NCBI GenBank assembly: GCA_964621165.1
Contig: CAZULC010000006.1
Location: 53,726-117,725 of the forward strand
Direction of reading: 5' to 3'
Source of the DNA: UMGS1696 sp964621165
GTDB lineage: Bacteria > Bacillota > Clostridia > Oscillospirales > CAG-272
DNA: 64,000 nucleotides
Shown here: piece after piece, positions 1-8,758 of the stretch
Numbering within the stretch: the stretch's first letter is position 1
Layout: each line of letters starts with the position of its first letter
Program-made: the position numbers and the translations under genes
The notes under the pieces: model-generated
What the model was told of the DNA's origin: nothing
Database searches by the model: none
Seen by the model: only the letters and a program-made list of their open reading frames with translations

Positions 1-770
1 GGGAAATCGAGTTCGGATACAACGTGACGGTGGGGTACTACGATCAGGAGAACCAGAACCTCGACGAAAACTCTACAGTCATCGACGAGTTATGGAACGC
101 CTACCCCAACCTGACCCAGACGGAAATCCGGAACACCCTCGCCCTGTTTTTGTTCCGTGGGGATGACATCGAAAAGCAGGTGTCGGTTCTCTCCGGCGGC
201 GAGCGTGCGCGTCTGACTTTGGCCAAGCTGATTCTGTCCCGCATGAACCTGCTGATCCTCGACGAGCCAACGAACCACCTTGACATAGAATCCCGTGAAG
301 CCCTCGAGACGGCACTGCGGGAATTTGACGGAACCATCATCTGTGTATCCCACGACCGCTACTTCACCCGTCGGCTTGCCACACGTTTTGTCGACATAGG
401 CGCAGGAGGTCTTGACTTCCGGGGCAGCTACGATGACTACGAGAGCTACAAAGCCGCAAAAAAATCCGGAAACGGGGAGAATTCACAGGGGAAGTCAGCG
501 GAATCCGCCCAAAAGGAAGAATATCTCGAGCGGAAGAAAGCCAACGCGGAAAAACGCCGTGCGGAAAAGCACAAAGCCGACGTTGCGAAGGAAATCAAGA
601 AGCTTGAAGTCGAGCTGGTTGACCTCGACAACTACCTGACCAGCGACGAAGCCACCGCCGATTACGTCACCGCCGCCGAAAAATACGACCGCAAAATCAC
701 AGTAGAAGACCGCCTGATGCAGCTCTACGAGGAAGAAGAAACCTTCACCCGCGATGAGTGCGAGGTATAA
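1..770 (+). CDS. ABC-F family ATP-binding protein, C-terminal half (5'-truncated by window edge)
   Basis: This is the 3' end of an ABC-F ATPase, a soluble twin-ATPase family without membrane domains that acts on the ribosome (translation factor or antibiotic protection). The frame is open from base 3 to the TAA at 770, so the gene starts outside the window. Counting from the GTG at 24, I see the ABC signature LSGGE (about 56-60), Walker B LLILDEPTNHLD with D80/E81, and the switch His in VSHDRYF (H110). A Lys/Glu-rich stretch at about 145-215 looks like the C-terminal coiled coil common in this family. The Walker A of this second domain and the whole first domain are missing because of the window edge. 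Which ABC-F subfamily it belongs to cannot be told from this fragment. It converges on the dxs operon. Confidence 0.9.
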   Translation, partial: EIEFGYNVTVGYYDQENQNLDENSTVIDELWNAYPNLTQTEIRNTLALFLFRGDDIEKQVSVLSGGERARLTLAKLILSRMNLLILDEPTNHLDIESREALETALREFDGTIICVSHDRYFTRRLATRFVDIGAGGLDFRGSYDDYESYKAAKKSGNGENSQGKSAESAQKEEYLERKKANAEKRRAEKHKADVAKEIKKLEVELVDLDNYLTSDEATADYVTAAEKYDRKITVEDRLMQLYEEEETFTRDECEV

Positions 771-780
771 AAAATTCTAA

Positions 781-818
781 AAACAAAAAGACGCCGGAAA
801 GATAACCTCAATCCGACG
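781..818 (-). terminator. Rho-independent terminator of the dxs operon
   Basis: On the minus strand CGTCGGA pairs with TCCGGCG (7 bp with one G-U) across a 13-nt loop, followed directly by TCTTTTTGTTTTT. It lies about 120 bp past the dxs stop and 10 bp past the ABC-F stop on the other strand. Confidence 0.75.
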
Positions 819-821
819 TTG

Positions 822-906
822 TGGGGAAGCCCCGACTGGCTGTCTCGGCATTTCTTCAGTTTGAATTCTTAAAAATCCCACGATTTTATTCTACAGCTCC
901 CGCAAA
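822..906 (+). repeat. Dispersed intergenic repeat, copy A
   Basis: This is the reference copy of a degenerate repeat with five copies in the window. It starts with GGGGAAGCCCCG, then has CTCGGCATTTCTTCAG, AATCCCACGA and CAGCTCCCGCAAA. Bases 847-906 align almost without gaps to 24413-24473, and bases 822-882 align without gaps to the reverse complement of 40831-40891. It lies between the convergent ABC-F and dxs genes. Confidence 0.65.
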
Positions 907-941
907 TTTGAAATTTTCTCCGCTAAAGCTCCTGCCATGGG

Positions 942-2945
942 TCATTTTTCTCCCAAAAACCGCAGAATTTTTTCCCTGACCGAATCAAAATCCATTCCCG
1001 CATAGCGCATTATTGAATCAATGCTGCCGTGTGGGATTTTTTTCTGCTCCACACCGCAGATTTTTACGTCCGGGTGGAATCTGCGTCCCATCAGCTCAGC
1101 CGACAGAGCCTCGCCAATACCGCCGTGGACGAAGTTTTCCTCAATCACCAGAACCTTCCCCGCTCCACAAGATTCAATTTCGGCGAAAACCTCCTCGGGA
1201 ATGGGGTAAATCCGCATCATAACAACAGCCCTAACGCCATCACTCCTGCTTTGCGCAAAAATTTCATTCAAAGCCCGCAGAACCGTCACGCCAATCCGCC
1301 CGTAGGTCACGATAACCCTGCCGTGAGCCTTGCCGAAGTCCCGCTTCATGTAGCTTCCATAAACTTCCAGTTCAAGCTCCGACGACACGTCAACCGGACA
1401 CTTGTCTTTGGGGTAGCGGATCACCGAAATATTGTTCGATTCAAGCCCGTGCTCCATAGTTTTTTTCAAAGTCGCCGCGTCAATCGGCGAATATATGTTT
1501 ACTCCCGGAATCTGGGAAAACAAACCCACGTCGAACAGTCCCTGATGCGTGACTCCATCCCCAGGCACAAGTCCGGCATGGCTTATCATCAGAACCAGCG
1601 GCACACCTTGCAGGAAAACATCATGCCACAACTGGTCAAACGTCCTCTGTGCAAAGGTTGAGTACAGCACCAAAACCGGCTTCATTCCGCCCAGTGACAG
1701 CCCGCCAGCCATTGTGACAGCGTGTTCTTCGGCGATTCCCACGTCAAAAAACCGGTCAGGACAGCATTCCGCGAACTTGCCCAGTCCGCATCCGTCAGTC
1801 ATAGCCGCAGTTATGGCGCAGATTTTCTCGTCAGCACGTCCGAATTCGCAAATCAAATCTGAGAACACATCGGTAAACGTCCGCTGATGTTCTTTTTCGA
1901 ACGCGAGCATCCGGTGCATTTGTTCGTTATCAGAATCCGCACTTCTGTTCTTTCGGTCGTCGTTTGGTATGCATTTCTGTTCGTCTTCCCAATTTAAAGA
2001 GAACGGAGCGGTGCTGTGGTATTTTTCCGGATAACGCTCGGCCGGAGGATAACCCAGCCCCTTTTTTGTCCGCATGTGGACCACAACCGGCGAGGTCTTC
2101 TGCTTTGCTTCCTCGAGGACCGCCGTCAGCCTGTCGATGTCGTTTCCGTTGACCGGACCGATAAACTCAAGCCCGAATGACTCAAACCAAGTCTCGGAGC
2201 CGGTGATTCTCTTGAAAAAGTCCCGTACCCGACGTGCGCCGGAAATCATGCCGTTTCCAATCAGTGGAATACACGAGAATATTTTCTTGAGTATAATTTT
2301 TAATGCAAAGTAACCTTCACTTGTCCGAATGTAGGAAAGGTATTCCGACAGCCCGCCGACGTTTTTTGAAATGGACATTTCGTTGTCGTTGAGCAGGATG
2401 ACCAGCCGCAGTTTTTCACAGGAAACCTGATTCAAGGCCTCGTAAATCATGCCGTTTGTGAAGGATCCGTCGCCAATCACAGCCACTACCCAGTTTTTCC
2501 GTCCTGCAATCCTGTTGGCCTCCGCAAGTCCTACAGCGGTCGAAAGTGAAGTTCCCGAGTGTCCGGCTGTAACCGCGTCGTAGGGCGATTCCTCCCGGTT
2601 TGTGAATCCCGATATGCCGCCGAACTGCCGCAGGGTGGAGAAATAGCATCCCCGCCCTGTCAGAAGCTTGTGAGCATAAGCCTGATGCCCCACGTCGAAG
2701 ATAATTCTGTCGCCGGCTTTATCGTTGCGGCAGTCAAAAGCCCGGTGAAGTGCAATCGTCGCCTCAACAATGCCTAAATTGGAAGCCAGATGCCCGCCGT
2801 TTTTCGCGCATGTTTCAATTATCACCGACCGAATTTCCGCAGCCAGACGGGTAAGCTCGTCACCGGTCATTTTTTTAACGTCGTCAGGGGAGCTTATTTC
2901 CGAAAGAAGCGGGCAGCTTGAAAAGTCACGATTGTCTCTGTCCAT
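942..2945 (-). CDS. dxs: 1-deoxy-D-xylulose-5-phosphate synthase
   Basis: Dxs condenses pyruvate and glyceraldehyde 3-phosphate, the first step of the MEP isoprenoid pathway, using thiamine diphosphate in the cytoplasm. Family marks are GGHLASNLG (about 50-58), DVGHQAY (84-90), the ThDP motif GDGSFTNGM (158-166) to LLNDNEMSI, the EEHAVTMAGG pyrimidine-domain motif, and HQGLFDVG near the C-terminal third. At 667 residues it is slightly longer than the usual 620-640. The ATG at 2945 has a GGGAAGG site just upstream and lies 1 nt after the dnaB stop, so translation is probably coupled. It is the last gene of the yybS-gdpP-rplI-dnaB-dxs run and is followed by a terminator. Having dxs at the end of this replication operon is not the textbook arrangement. 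Confidence 0.96.
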   Translation of the reverse strand: MDRDNRDFSSCPLLSEISSPDDVKKMTGDELTRLAAEIRSVIIETCAKNGGHLASNLGIVEATIALHRAFDCRNDKAGDRIIFDVGHQAYAHKLLTGRGCYFSTLRQFGGISGFTNREESPYDAVTAGHSGTSLSTAVGLAEANRIAGRKNWVVAVIGDGSFTNGMIYEALNQVSCEKLRLVILLNDNEMSISKNVGGLSEYLSYIRTSEGYFALKIILKKIFSCIPLIGNGMISGARRVRDFFKRITGSETWFESFGLEFIGPVNGNDIDRLTAVLEEAKQKTSPVVVHMRTKKGLGYPPAERYPEKYHSTAPFSLNWEDEQKCIPNDDRKNRSADSDNEQMHRMLAFEKEHQRTFTDVFSDLICEFGRADEKICAITAAMTDGCGLGKFAECCPDRFFDVGIAEEHAVTMAGGLSLGGMKPVLVLYSTFAQRTFDQLWHDVFLQGVPLVLMISHAGLVPGDGVTHQGLFDVGLFSQIPGVNIYSPIDAATLKKTMEHGLESNNISVIRYPKDKCPVDVSSELELEVYGSYMKRDFGKAHGRVIVTYGRIGVTVLRALNEIFAQSRSDGVRAVVMMRIYPIPEEVFAEIESCGAGKVLVIEENFVHGGIGEALSAELMGRRFHPDVKICGVEQKKIPHGSIDSIMRYAGMDFDSVREKILRFLGEK

Positions 2946-2946
2946 C

Positions 2947-4281
2947 TCAGCCTTCCCCTGCCGCTTCCGCCGCGAGATTGGTAAATTTTGTAAACCGTCC
3001 GATCCAGCCCAGCTTCACCTTGTCGAGGGAGCCGTGACGGTTTTTCACGATCAGGACCTCCGCCACCGACTGATCCACGGTTTCTTCCTTGTAATATTCG
3101 TCACGGTAGAGGAACATTACGATGTCCGCGTCCTGCTCGATGGCGCCGGAGTCACGCAGATCCGACAGCATGGGACGCTTGTCCGGACGGTTTTCAGGTC
3201 CACGGTTCAGCTGAGCGCAGCAGATTACCGGAATCGCCAGCTCTTTTGCCAAAAGTTTCAGTCCGCGGGAAATTTCGCCCACTTCCTGAACACGGTTGTC
3301 GTTGCGTTTGTCCCCCTGCATGAGCTGTAGGTAGTCCACAATAACCAGCCCCAGGTTCTTCACCCGCCGCAGCTTCGATTTCATTCCGGTAACAGTAATG
3401 CCGGGAGTATCGTCGATGAGAATTTCGGTTTCGGACAGTCTTGACGAAGCGTAGGCAATGGCGTTCCAGTCTTCCGGAGAGAGAGTTCCCGAGCGCATTT
3501 TATAGCTGTCGACCTGAGCTTCACTCTGGAGCATACGGTTGGCAAGCTGTTCCGCTGACATCTCAAGCGAGAACACGCACACGGTTTTTTTCGTCTTGAT
3601 TGCGGCTTCCGTGGCAATGTTCATGGCAAAGGCCGTTTTTCCCATGCCGGGACGTGCGCCAATCAAAACAAGGTCAGCCTCGTCCATGCCGACGATTACG
3701 TTGTCCAGCGCCGTGAATCCCGTGGGAGTACCCTTGAGCGCGTCCGGGTCCTGCGAAAGCTTTGTCAGACGGTCGTACACCTGTAAAAGCGCGTCCCGTA
3801 TATGTATAAAATTCTTGTTTTCCCGACCTTCGGCAATGCGGAAAATCTTGCTCTCGGCAAACTCGACAATGTTCTCCGCATCGTCGTCACCTGCGTAAGC
3901 CGCTTCGCTGATTTCATCCCCCGCTTCGATAAGCTGGCGCAGCATCGCCTTGTCCCGTACGATCCCGGCATAATCAGCCACGTTTACAGCTGTGGGAACT
4001 GCCTCGGCAATGAGCTTGAGGTACTCCCGTCCGCCGGATTCGTCGTATGTTCCGGACTGAACCAACTCCTCGATAAGCGTCACCGCGTCAATGTTCTTCG
4101 ACTTGAGATACATGGACTGCATGGCGCGGAAAATTTCCTGATGCTCGGGCATATAGAAGTCCGAATCCTTGACAACCGCCGCAATTTCGTCCATACAGCT
4201 GGGGTTGATTAAAATCGAACCCAAAAGAGACTGCTCAGCTTCAAGGGAAAACGGCATCCGTCTGTCAATGTCGCCCGTCAC
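2947..4281 (-). CDS. dnaB: Replicative DNA helicase DnaB
   Basis: DnaB is the hexameric helicase that unwinds DNA at the replication fork. The N-terminal primase-binding domain (EAEQSLLGSILINP) is followed by the RecA-like domain with Walker A GARPGMGKT (about 208-216), Walker B LVIVDYLQLM, and the C-terminal CAQLNRGPENRPDKRP and KNRHG motifs typical of the family. I chose GTG at 4281 (444 aa): it has a perfect GGAGG 8 nt upstream, while the in-frame ATG at 4296 has no Shine-Dalgarno site and contains that GGAGG within its own codons. It follows rplI by 94 nt and precedes dxs by 1 nt. The rplI-dnaB order is conserved in Firmicutes. Confidence 0.95.
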   Translation of the reverse strand: MTGDIDRRMPFSLEAEQSLLGSILINPSCMDEIAAVVKDSDFYMPEHQEIFRAMQSMYLKSKNIDAVTLIEELVQSGTYDESGGREYLKLIAEAVPTAVNVADYAGIVRDKAMLRQLIEAGDEISEAAYAGDDDAENIVEFAESKIFRIAEGRENKNFIHIRDALLQVYDRLTKLSQDPDALKGTPTGFTALDNVIVGMDEADLVLIGARPGMGKTAFAMNIATEAAIKTKKTVCVFSLEMSAEQLANRMLQSEAQVDSYKMRSGTLSPEDWNAIAYASSRLSETEILIDDTPGITVTGMKSKLRRVKNLGLVIVDYLQLMQGDKRNDNRVQEVGEISRGLKLLAKELAIPVICCAQLNRGPENRPDKRPMLSDLRDSGAIEQDADIVMFLYRDEYYKEETVDQSVAEVLIVKNRHGSLDKVKLGWIGRFTKFTNLAAEAAGEG

Positions 4282-4375
4282 TTTTCGCACCTCCATGAGG
4301 GTATTTTAAACGAATTATAGGTGTCATATGCTGCATTTATTCCTACAACTTCAACAATTTTGGTCAAATCCAACC

Positions 4376-4819
4376 TCAGCCGCATACCAGCACATTCAGC
4401 TTGCCGGAAATTTCGGGGTACAGCTTTACATCCACCGAATATGTGCCGTATGCCTTGATGGGGTCGGCCAGTACGATTTTGCGCTTGTCCACGTCGATGC
4501 CGAACTGCGCAGAGAGAGCTTCCGCAATGTCCTTTGTCGTAACGGAGCCGTAGAACTTGCCGTCAACTCCTTCTTTTACCTTGATTTTCACAAGAATAGA
4601 AGTCAGCTTTTCGGCGGTTTCACGTGCAGCCTGCTTTTCAAGCTCGATTCTGCGAAGACGTGCAGCCTCCTTGTTTTTGATGTCGTTGAGAATCTTTGCG
4701 TCAGCCTCAACCGCCAGCTTCTTCGGTAAAAGGAAGTTCCGCGCATAACCGTCGGACACGTTGATTAAATCGTCCTTCTTGCCCTGACCCTTTACATCCT
4801 GTAACAATACTACCTTCAT
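4376..4819 (-). CDS. rplI: 50S ribosomal protein L9
   Basis: L9 binds 23S rRNA at the base of the L1 stalk and helps keep the reading frame. The protein starts MKVVLLQDVKGQGKK and contains the conserved N-domain segment DGYARNFLLPKKLA, a long connecting helix rich in Lys/Glu/Arg, and a C-terminal domain. It has 147 residues, normal for bL9. The ATG at 4819 is preceded by GGAGGAAAACAAA, a strong ribosome-binding site; a longer frame starting 11 codons upstream lacks one and adds residues foreign to L9. It sits between gdpP and dnaB, as in Bacillus. Confidence 0.96.
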   Translation of the reverse strand: MKVVLLQDVKGQGKKDDLINVSDGYARNFLLPKKLAVEADAKILNDIKNKEAARLRRIELEKQAARETAEKLTSILVKIKVKEGVDGKFYGSVTTKDIAEALSAQFGIDVDKRKIVLADPIKAYGTYSVDVKLYPEISGKLNVLVCG

Positions 4820-4913
4820 TTTGTTTTCCTCCGTATAAAAATATTGTTTCACCCAAACTGGATTCCAGCCGGATATGAATTGACCTGTTTAAATAATCCA
4901 AAGGTTACAATTG

Positions 4914-6932
4914 TCACTCTTCGTCAATCACCTTGTCAATCGCACGCTTGAGCGACGCCGCAACTTCACTCATGGATTTGTCCCTGCACTGACCGCCGGC
5001 TGCATCAAAGTGACCACCGCCGCTGCCCATTGTCTCGAGGATGAGCTGGACGTTGATTTTGCCGTTCGACCGGGCTGAGATGTTGATCACGTCGCCAAGC
5101 TTGATCAGTGCGAAGGACGCCTCGATTCCGCAGACCCGAAGCAGGTTGTCCGCCGCCTTTGCCGCGACAATCGAATCCCCGCCCACGAAGTCGCTGACCA
5201 TTGTGATGGCGCAGAACTCCCGGTAAATCTCCACGTTCTGGCGGAATTTTGCTTCCTTCAAATAATCCGCAATGGTCTCCCGGGACAACTCCTCAACATC
5301 AGCCGGTGACGCACCTCGGTCTCTGAGATACATGGCCGCCGAGAAGGTTCGGGTTCCCACGTTTCGGGTGAACTGCTTGGTGTCGAGGGTGATTCCCGCA
5401 AGCATGACGCTGGCCTCAGCCGCCGACAAATCGTCCTTGGGTAAAACCTGCTCGAGCATTTCCGCCACAATTTCGCAGGTTGACGAAGCCGTCGGCTCGA
5501 TATATTCTACATCCGGCACGTTGACGAACTCCGACATCTTCCGGTGATGGTCGATTACAACCAGCTTTTCCGTCCGGTAAGCCAGCTCCGGAGCCTCGGT
5601 ACGCTCGAGATTGTTCACGTCACAGCAAATCACAAGGGAACCGGTTTCCAAAAGGTCAAGCCCCCGCGCACCGTCGATGAAAACGCCCGAGTAATCTTCG
5701 TCGTCAGCCGAACGCAGCAGTTCAAGGCATCCCGCAAGGTTCCGGTCGGTCAGGTTCAGTACAATATTGACCTTGACCCCGCAGTGACGCACAATTTTCG
5801 ACAGTCCCACGCATGCGCCTAGAGCGTCAAAGTCCGCCCATTTGTGGCCCATGATGAGAACATTTGTCGACGACTTCACCGCGGAAATCAGCTCATTTGA
5901 CACGACTCTCGCCCTGACGTTGGTGCGCTTCTGCACGCCCTTGGTCACTCCGCCATAGAAGTCAATGGAACCGTCGCCCTTGACCGCAGCCTGATCCCCG
6001 CCCCGCTGGAGTGCCATATCGAGAGCCGCGTGCGCCGCCTTTTCCCGCTCAATGTAGGGGCCATGGATGTTTGAGACTCCCATGGAGATGGTCAGGGGAA
6101 GGTTGGTGTCTCCCGCTTTTACCGCACGGACCCGGTCGAGGATGTTGAACCGCCCCGCAATCAGCTCATCCAGCACCCGTGATACCGTGATGAAGATGTA
6201 CTTGTCCCGCTCGTATTCCTTTAAAATTCCGCCGTATTCCTCAGCCCACGCCCGCATGATTTCGTCAATTTTCGCCGCCGCGGGTCTGTACTGCTCGCTG
6301 TCGTACTGCATCATTTCCGAGAAGTTGTCGATTATGATGTAGCACACCACGGTTTCGTCCCCTGCCATTTTTTCGGTCATTTCCTCAAGCTCCGTCACTT
6401 CCGAGGTCATGATCAGGGCAAAATCGTTGTCGTCTGTCTTGATGTGGTTGTATTTTGCCAGAAACGTCCGCCCCTCGCAGGAGATTTTCGCACCCTTTTC
6501 GCTTCGGTCACTGCGGATGTCGGCCAGCGTCACCCCAAATAACTCCGACACCAGCTCGCCGTAGAGTTTGTTTTTTGTGGAATACAGTTCCTCCGTAGCG
6601 TTGTTGTACCAGATAATCCGCTCGGAGGAGTCGCAAATGAAGACGGGCGTGTTCATCTTCACCACCGCGTCAAACATAATCCGCCCCATGACCGGCGACA
6701 GAACCTCGCTGCCCGACTTGCTTTTTTTAAATCTGTCGAGAAACAGGTACGCCAGAACGCAGATTATTATATATAGCACAAGTGTACAAATTTCAATAAA
6801 CAGGTGGTTCACGCCGCTGACCGCACCGGACAAAATATATACTCCAAAACACAGCACAGCCGCCGCGAAGAAAATCACAGCCGCCTCCCGGCGAATCAGC
6901 CTAAGCTCAGTTTTCTGCTTTCCCTTTGGCAT
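4914..6932 (-). CDS. gdpP: GdpP-type cyclic-di-AMP phosphodiesterase (DHH family)
   Basis: GdpP is a membrane-bound enzyme that hydrolyses c-di-AMP to pApA and so affects cell-wall stress, potassium and beta-lactam responses. In order: two N-terminal membrane helices (about 17-65), a PAS-like domain (about 90-170), a degenerate GGDEF domain, then DHH/DHHA1. Visible catalytic motifs are GHKWADFDALG (about 361-371), VVIDHHRK (DHH near 461) and GGGHFDAAGGQ near the C-terminus. At 672 residues it is the normal length. The ATG at 6932 follows AGGAGGCAGAG. It lies between the YybS-like membrane protein and rplI, exactly the Bacillus yybS-yybT-rplI order, which supports the call. Confidence 0.93.
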   Translation of the reverse strand: MPKGKQKTELRLIRREAAVIFFAAAVLCFGVYILSGAVSGVNHLFIEICTLVLYIIICVLAYLFLDRFKKSKSGSEVLSPVMGRIMFDAVVKMNTPVFICDSSERIIWYNNATEELYSTKNKLYGELVSELFGVTLADIRSDRSEKGAKISCEGRTFLAKYNHIKTDDNDFALIMTSEVTELEEMTEKMAGDETVVCYIIIDNFSEMMQYDSEQYRPAAAKIDEIMRAWAEEYGGILKEYERDKYIFITVSRVLDELIAGRFNILDRVRAVKAGDTNLPLTISMGVSNIHGPYIEREKAAHAALDMALQRGGDQAAVKGDGSIDFYGGVTKGVQKRTNVRARVVSNELISAVKSSTNVLIMGHKWADFDALGACVGLSKIVRHCGVKVNIVLNLTDRNLAGCLELLRSADDEDYSGVFIDGARGLDLLETGSLVICCDVNNLERTEAPELAYRTEKLVVIDHHRKMSEFVNVPDVEYIEPTASSTCEIVAEMLEQVLPKDDLSAAEASVMLAGITLDTKQFTRNVGTRTFSAAMYLRDRGASPADVEELSRETIADYLKEAKFRQNVEIYREFCAITMVSDFVGGDSIVAAKAADNLLRVCGIEASFALIKLGDVINISARSNGKINVQLILETMGSGGGHFDAAGGQCRDKSMSEVAASLKRAIDKVIDEE

Positions 6933-7007
6933 CTCTGCCTCCTATATCTGTATTTAATAATTTCAATCTATTTTATAAGCCATTTTTTTGTGCGTCATGT
7001 GCAAATT

Positions 7008-8150
7008 TCAGTTCAAATCGCTGCTTTTCGTCGGACTTGACGGACGCTTCGTGCAGATGACAACCGCTGCACCGCCGAGGGACAGGAGAATCAGCGACAC
7101 ATTAAGTCCGAGGGACATAAACACCAGCGCCGCCAGAATCAGGATCGCAGCCTTTTTTCGCGTCATGTAGAAGTACTCGTCCCGCCCTTTTCTGAACAGC
7201 GATGTCAGCCCCACCGCCGCACATGGCAGCATCATGGAGTAGGCAACGTTTTTGCACATGACGTAAATCAGCGGATTGTACACGCGGGACGTGCTTATTG
7301 CCGTGAAGAACACCGTCGCGTAAATGATGGCGTAGGACTTGGGAATCACCACCGAAGACGAAATTTCAGTGAAATACTCTCCGCAGTCGAACAGTCTGAA
7401 GAGGCACCGCACCAAAGCGTCGCTGAGAATCGACACCAAAACCGCGCCAATCATCACCATTGCGGGCAGGGACGTAACCATGCTTCCGGCAAAACTCACC
7501 GCCGTGGTTTCCGTGATTCCCTGACCGGCAGAAGCATAGAACATCTCAGCGGCAGAGGCGATAATCCCGTTCAGGTCACAGACGAATCCCGACAGCGAAC
7601 CGGAGAAAAATCCCGCGTAAGCCATGAACGCGAGAAACGCGCACAGAGCCGACGTCACCACAACACTGGCCGACCGCCTGAATTTTTTGTCTCCGGAAAT
7701 GACGGATGTAGCGTAAACATAGGAGAGAACCAGCACCGAAGTGAGGTAAACCACCGCCGAAAACAGACTGACGCCGAAAACCAGTGCCAGAGCCGCCGAC
7801 GCCGGAGTCACAAGAAGGGACGCCACCCTCCGCCAGAGCAAAATCACCGATGAGTAAAGGCAGATTGCCATGGGAACCAGCAATAAAGCAACGCATCCCG
7901 CCGCCACTGACTCGCAAAGTTCAGCGAGAGCCTCGTTTGAGCGGATCACACCGGCCACGTCAATTCCGCGAACCGGTTCCAGTGACAGTCCCGACGCCCC
8001 GCTCTCGAACAGGCTGATTGACGAAGACAACAGTTTTGCTCCGCCGCAGGAAAACAAAGCCGAGACTGCGATCATCAAAACAGCCAATGGAAGGGTCATC
8101 TCAGGCAGATCGTCCCGCTTCCGCATAACCGAAAAAATTCTCTTCAGCAT
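7008..8150 (-). CDS. YybS-like multi-pass membrane protein (DUF2232-type)
   Basis: This is a very hydrophobic 380-residue protein with about eight to ten predicted membrane segments and no recognisable catalytic motif. The best clue is position: it is the first gene before gdpP and rplI, the place held by yybS (DUF2232) in B. subtilis. The C-terminal sequence, with a positively charged loop (RKGRDEYFYMTRKKA) between the last two membrane segments, fits that family's layout. The ATG at 8150 is chosen because GGGGAGGAAGAC lies directly upstream; a longer frame from 8207 has no ribosome-binding site and runs into the promoter region. Function is unknown; it may act with GdpP, but that is only inferred from conserved neighbourhood. 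Confidence 0.7.
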   Translation of the reverse strand: MLKRIFSVMRKRDDLPEMTLPLAVLMIAVSALFSCGGAKLLSSSISLFESGASGLSLEPVRGIDVAGVIRSNEALAELCESVAAGCVALLLVPMAICLYSSVILLWRRVASLLVTPASAALALVFGVSLFSAVVYLTSVLVLSYVYATSVISGDKKFRRSASVVVTSALCAFLAFMAYAGFFSGSLSGFVCDLNGIIASAAEMFYASAGQGITETTAVSFAGSMVTSLPAMVMIGAVLVSILSDALVRCLFRLFDCGEYFTEISSSVVIPKSYAIIYATVFFTAISTSRVYNPLIYVMCKNVAYSMMLPCAAVGLTSLFRKGRDEYFYMTRKKAAILILAALVFMSLGLNVSLILLSLGGAAVVICTKRPSSPTKSSDLN

Positions 8151-8195
8151 GTCTTCCTCCCCTGAAATACAGCGCGATATAATTATAGATATTAT

Positions 8196-8224
8196 ATTAT
8201 AGCACATCCGTCGGCCGACTTCAA
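8196..8224 (-). promoter_or_regulatory. Sigma-A promoter of the yybS-gdpP-rplI-dnaB-dxs operon
   Basis: On the minus strand TTGAAG (8219-8224) and TATAAT (8196-8201) are separated by 17 nt. The start point would lie about 40 nt upstream of the ATG at 8150. Confidence 0.75.
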
Positions 8225-8286
8225 TAACAAGAGTTAACTTTAAAATGAAAAATTATATTTGTTTACACTTTTTTCGCCGAAATCCC

Positions 8287-8315
8287 TTGACAAAACCCCG
8301 CCCGACTGATATAAT
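8287..8315 (+). promoter_or_regulatory. Consensus sigma-A promoter for the valine T-box operon
   Basis: TTGACA (8287-8292) and TATAAT (8310-8315) are both perfect matches with a 17-nt spacer. Transcription would start near 8322, just before the T-box leader. Confidence 0.88.
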
Positions 8316-8321
8316 GTAACA

Positions 8322-8663
8322 TGTAATTTAATACAACAAAGGTAATGACGGGAAGGAGTAAGCGCAGTCCGGCTCACAGAGAGAGACTGGTTGGTGCAAA
8401 GTCTCAGTACAGCCGCGCCGAAGTAGTCCCCGAACCCCTTCTTTGAACATTGAATTTGCGTCTTCTTTTGTCGAATAGTAGAGTCTATCCGGCAAATCCC
8501 ACAGATTGACCAGTAGAGGAAGGCGGCGTCCTCCGTTATCGGGAATGGAATTTTCAGCTGAATCGGCTGTACAGTTCCGTGAGTGCGCCCTCATGGGTGA
8601 ATTCGAGTGGTACCGCGCTTGTGCGTCTCGTTCGGCTGAATATCAGTCCAGCGGGACTTTTTT
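8322..8663 (+). promoter_or_regulatory. T-box leader specific for tRNA-Val, with terminator
   Basis: A T-box RNA senses uncharged tRNA and allows read-through when the amino acid is short. Stem I begins with GACGGGAAGGAGTAA (AGTA loop-E motif) and has the distal GGTTGGTGCAAAG element near 8390. The 3' side of the specifier loop reads GAA-GTA-G, giving GTA (Val) at 8423-8425, framed by CGGCT/AGCCG pairing above it. The T-box AGTGGTACCGCG lies at 8606-8617; its TGGT would pair with an ACCA tRNA end, which fits tRNA-Val. A short terminator AGTCC-AGCG-GGACT plus T-run is at 8645-8663. The downstream valS confirms the amino acid. The pairings were done by eye. Confidence 0.9.
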
Positions 8664-8758
8664 AGTTTTACGGAAGTGAAATCCCGCAAAATCAGACTCC
8701 ACGCAATCCGTGCCGCCCATAACTAAACCTTACCTTTTCATAATCCGAGGTGATGTCT

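Noticed and set aside
1029..1661. A 210-codon plus-strand frame opposite dxs
   Set aside because: It lies fully within the well-supported dxs gene and has no coding signs of its own.
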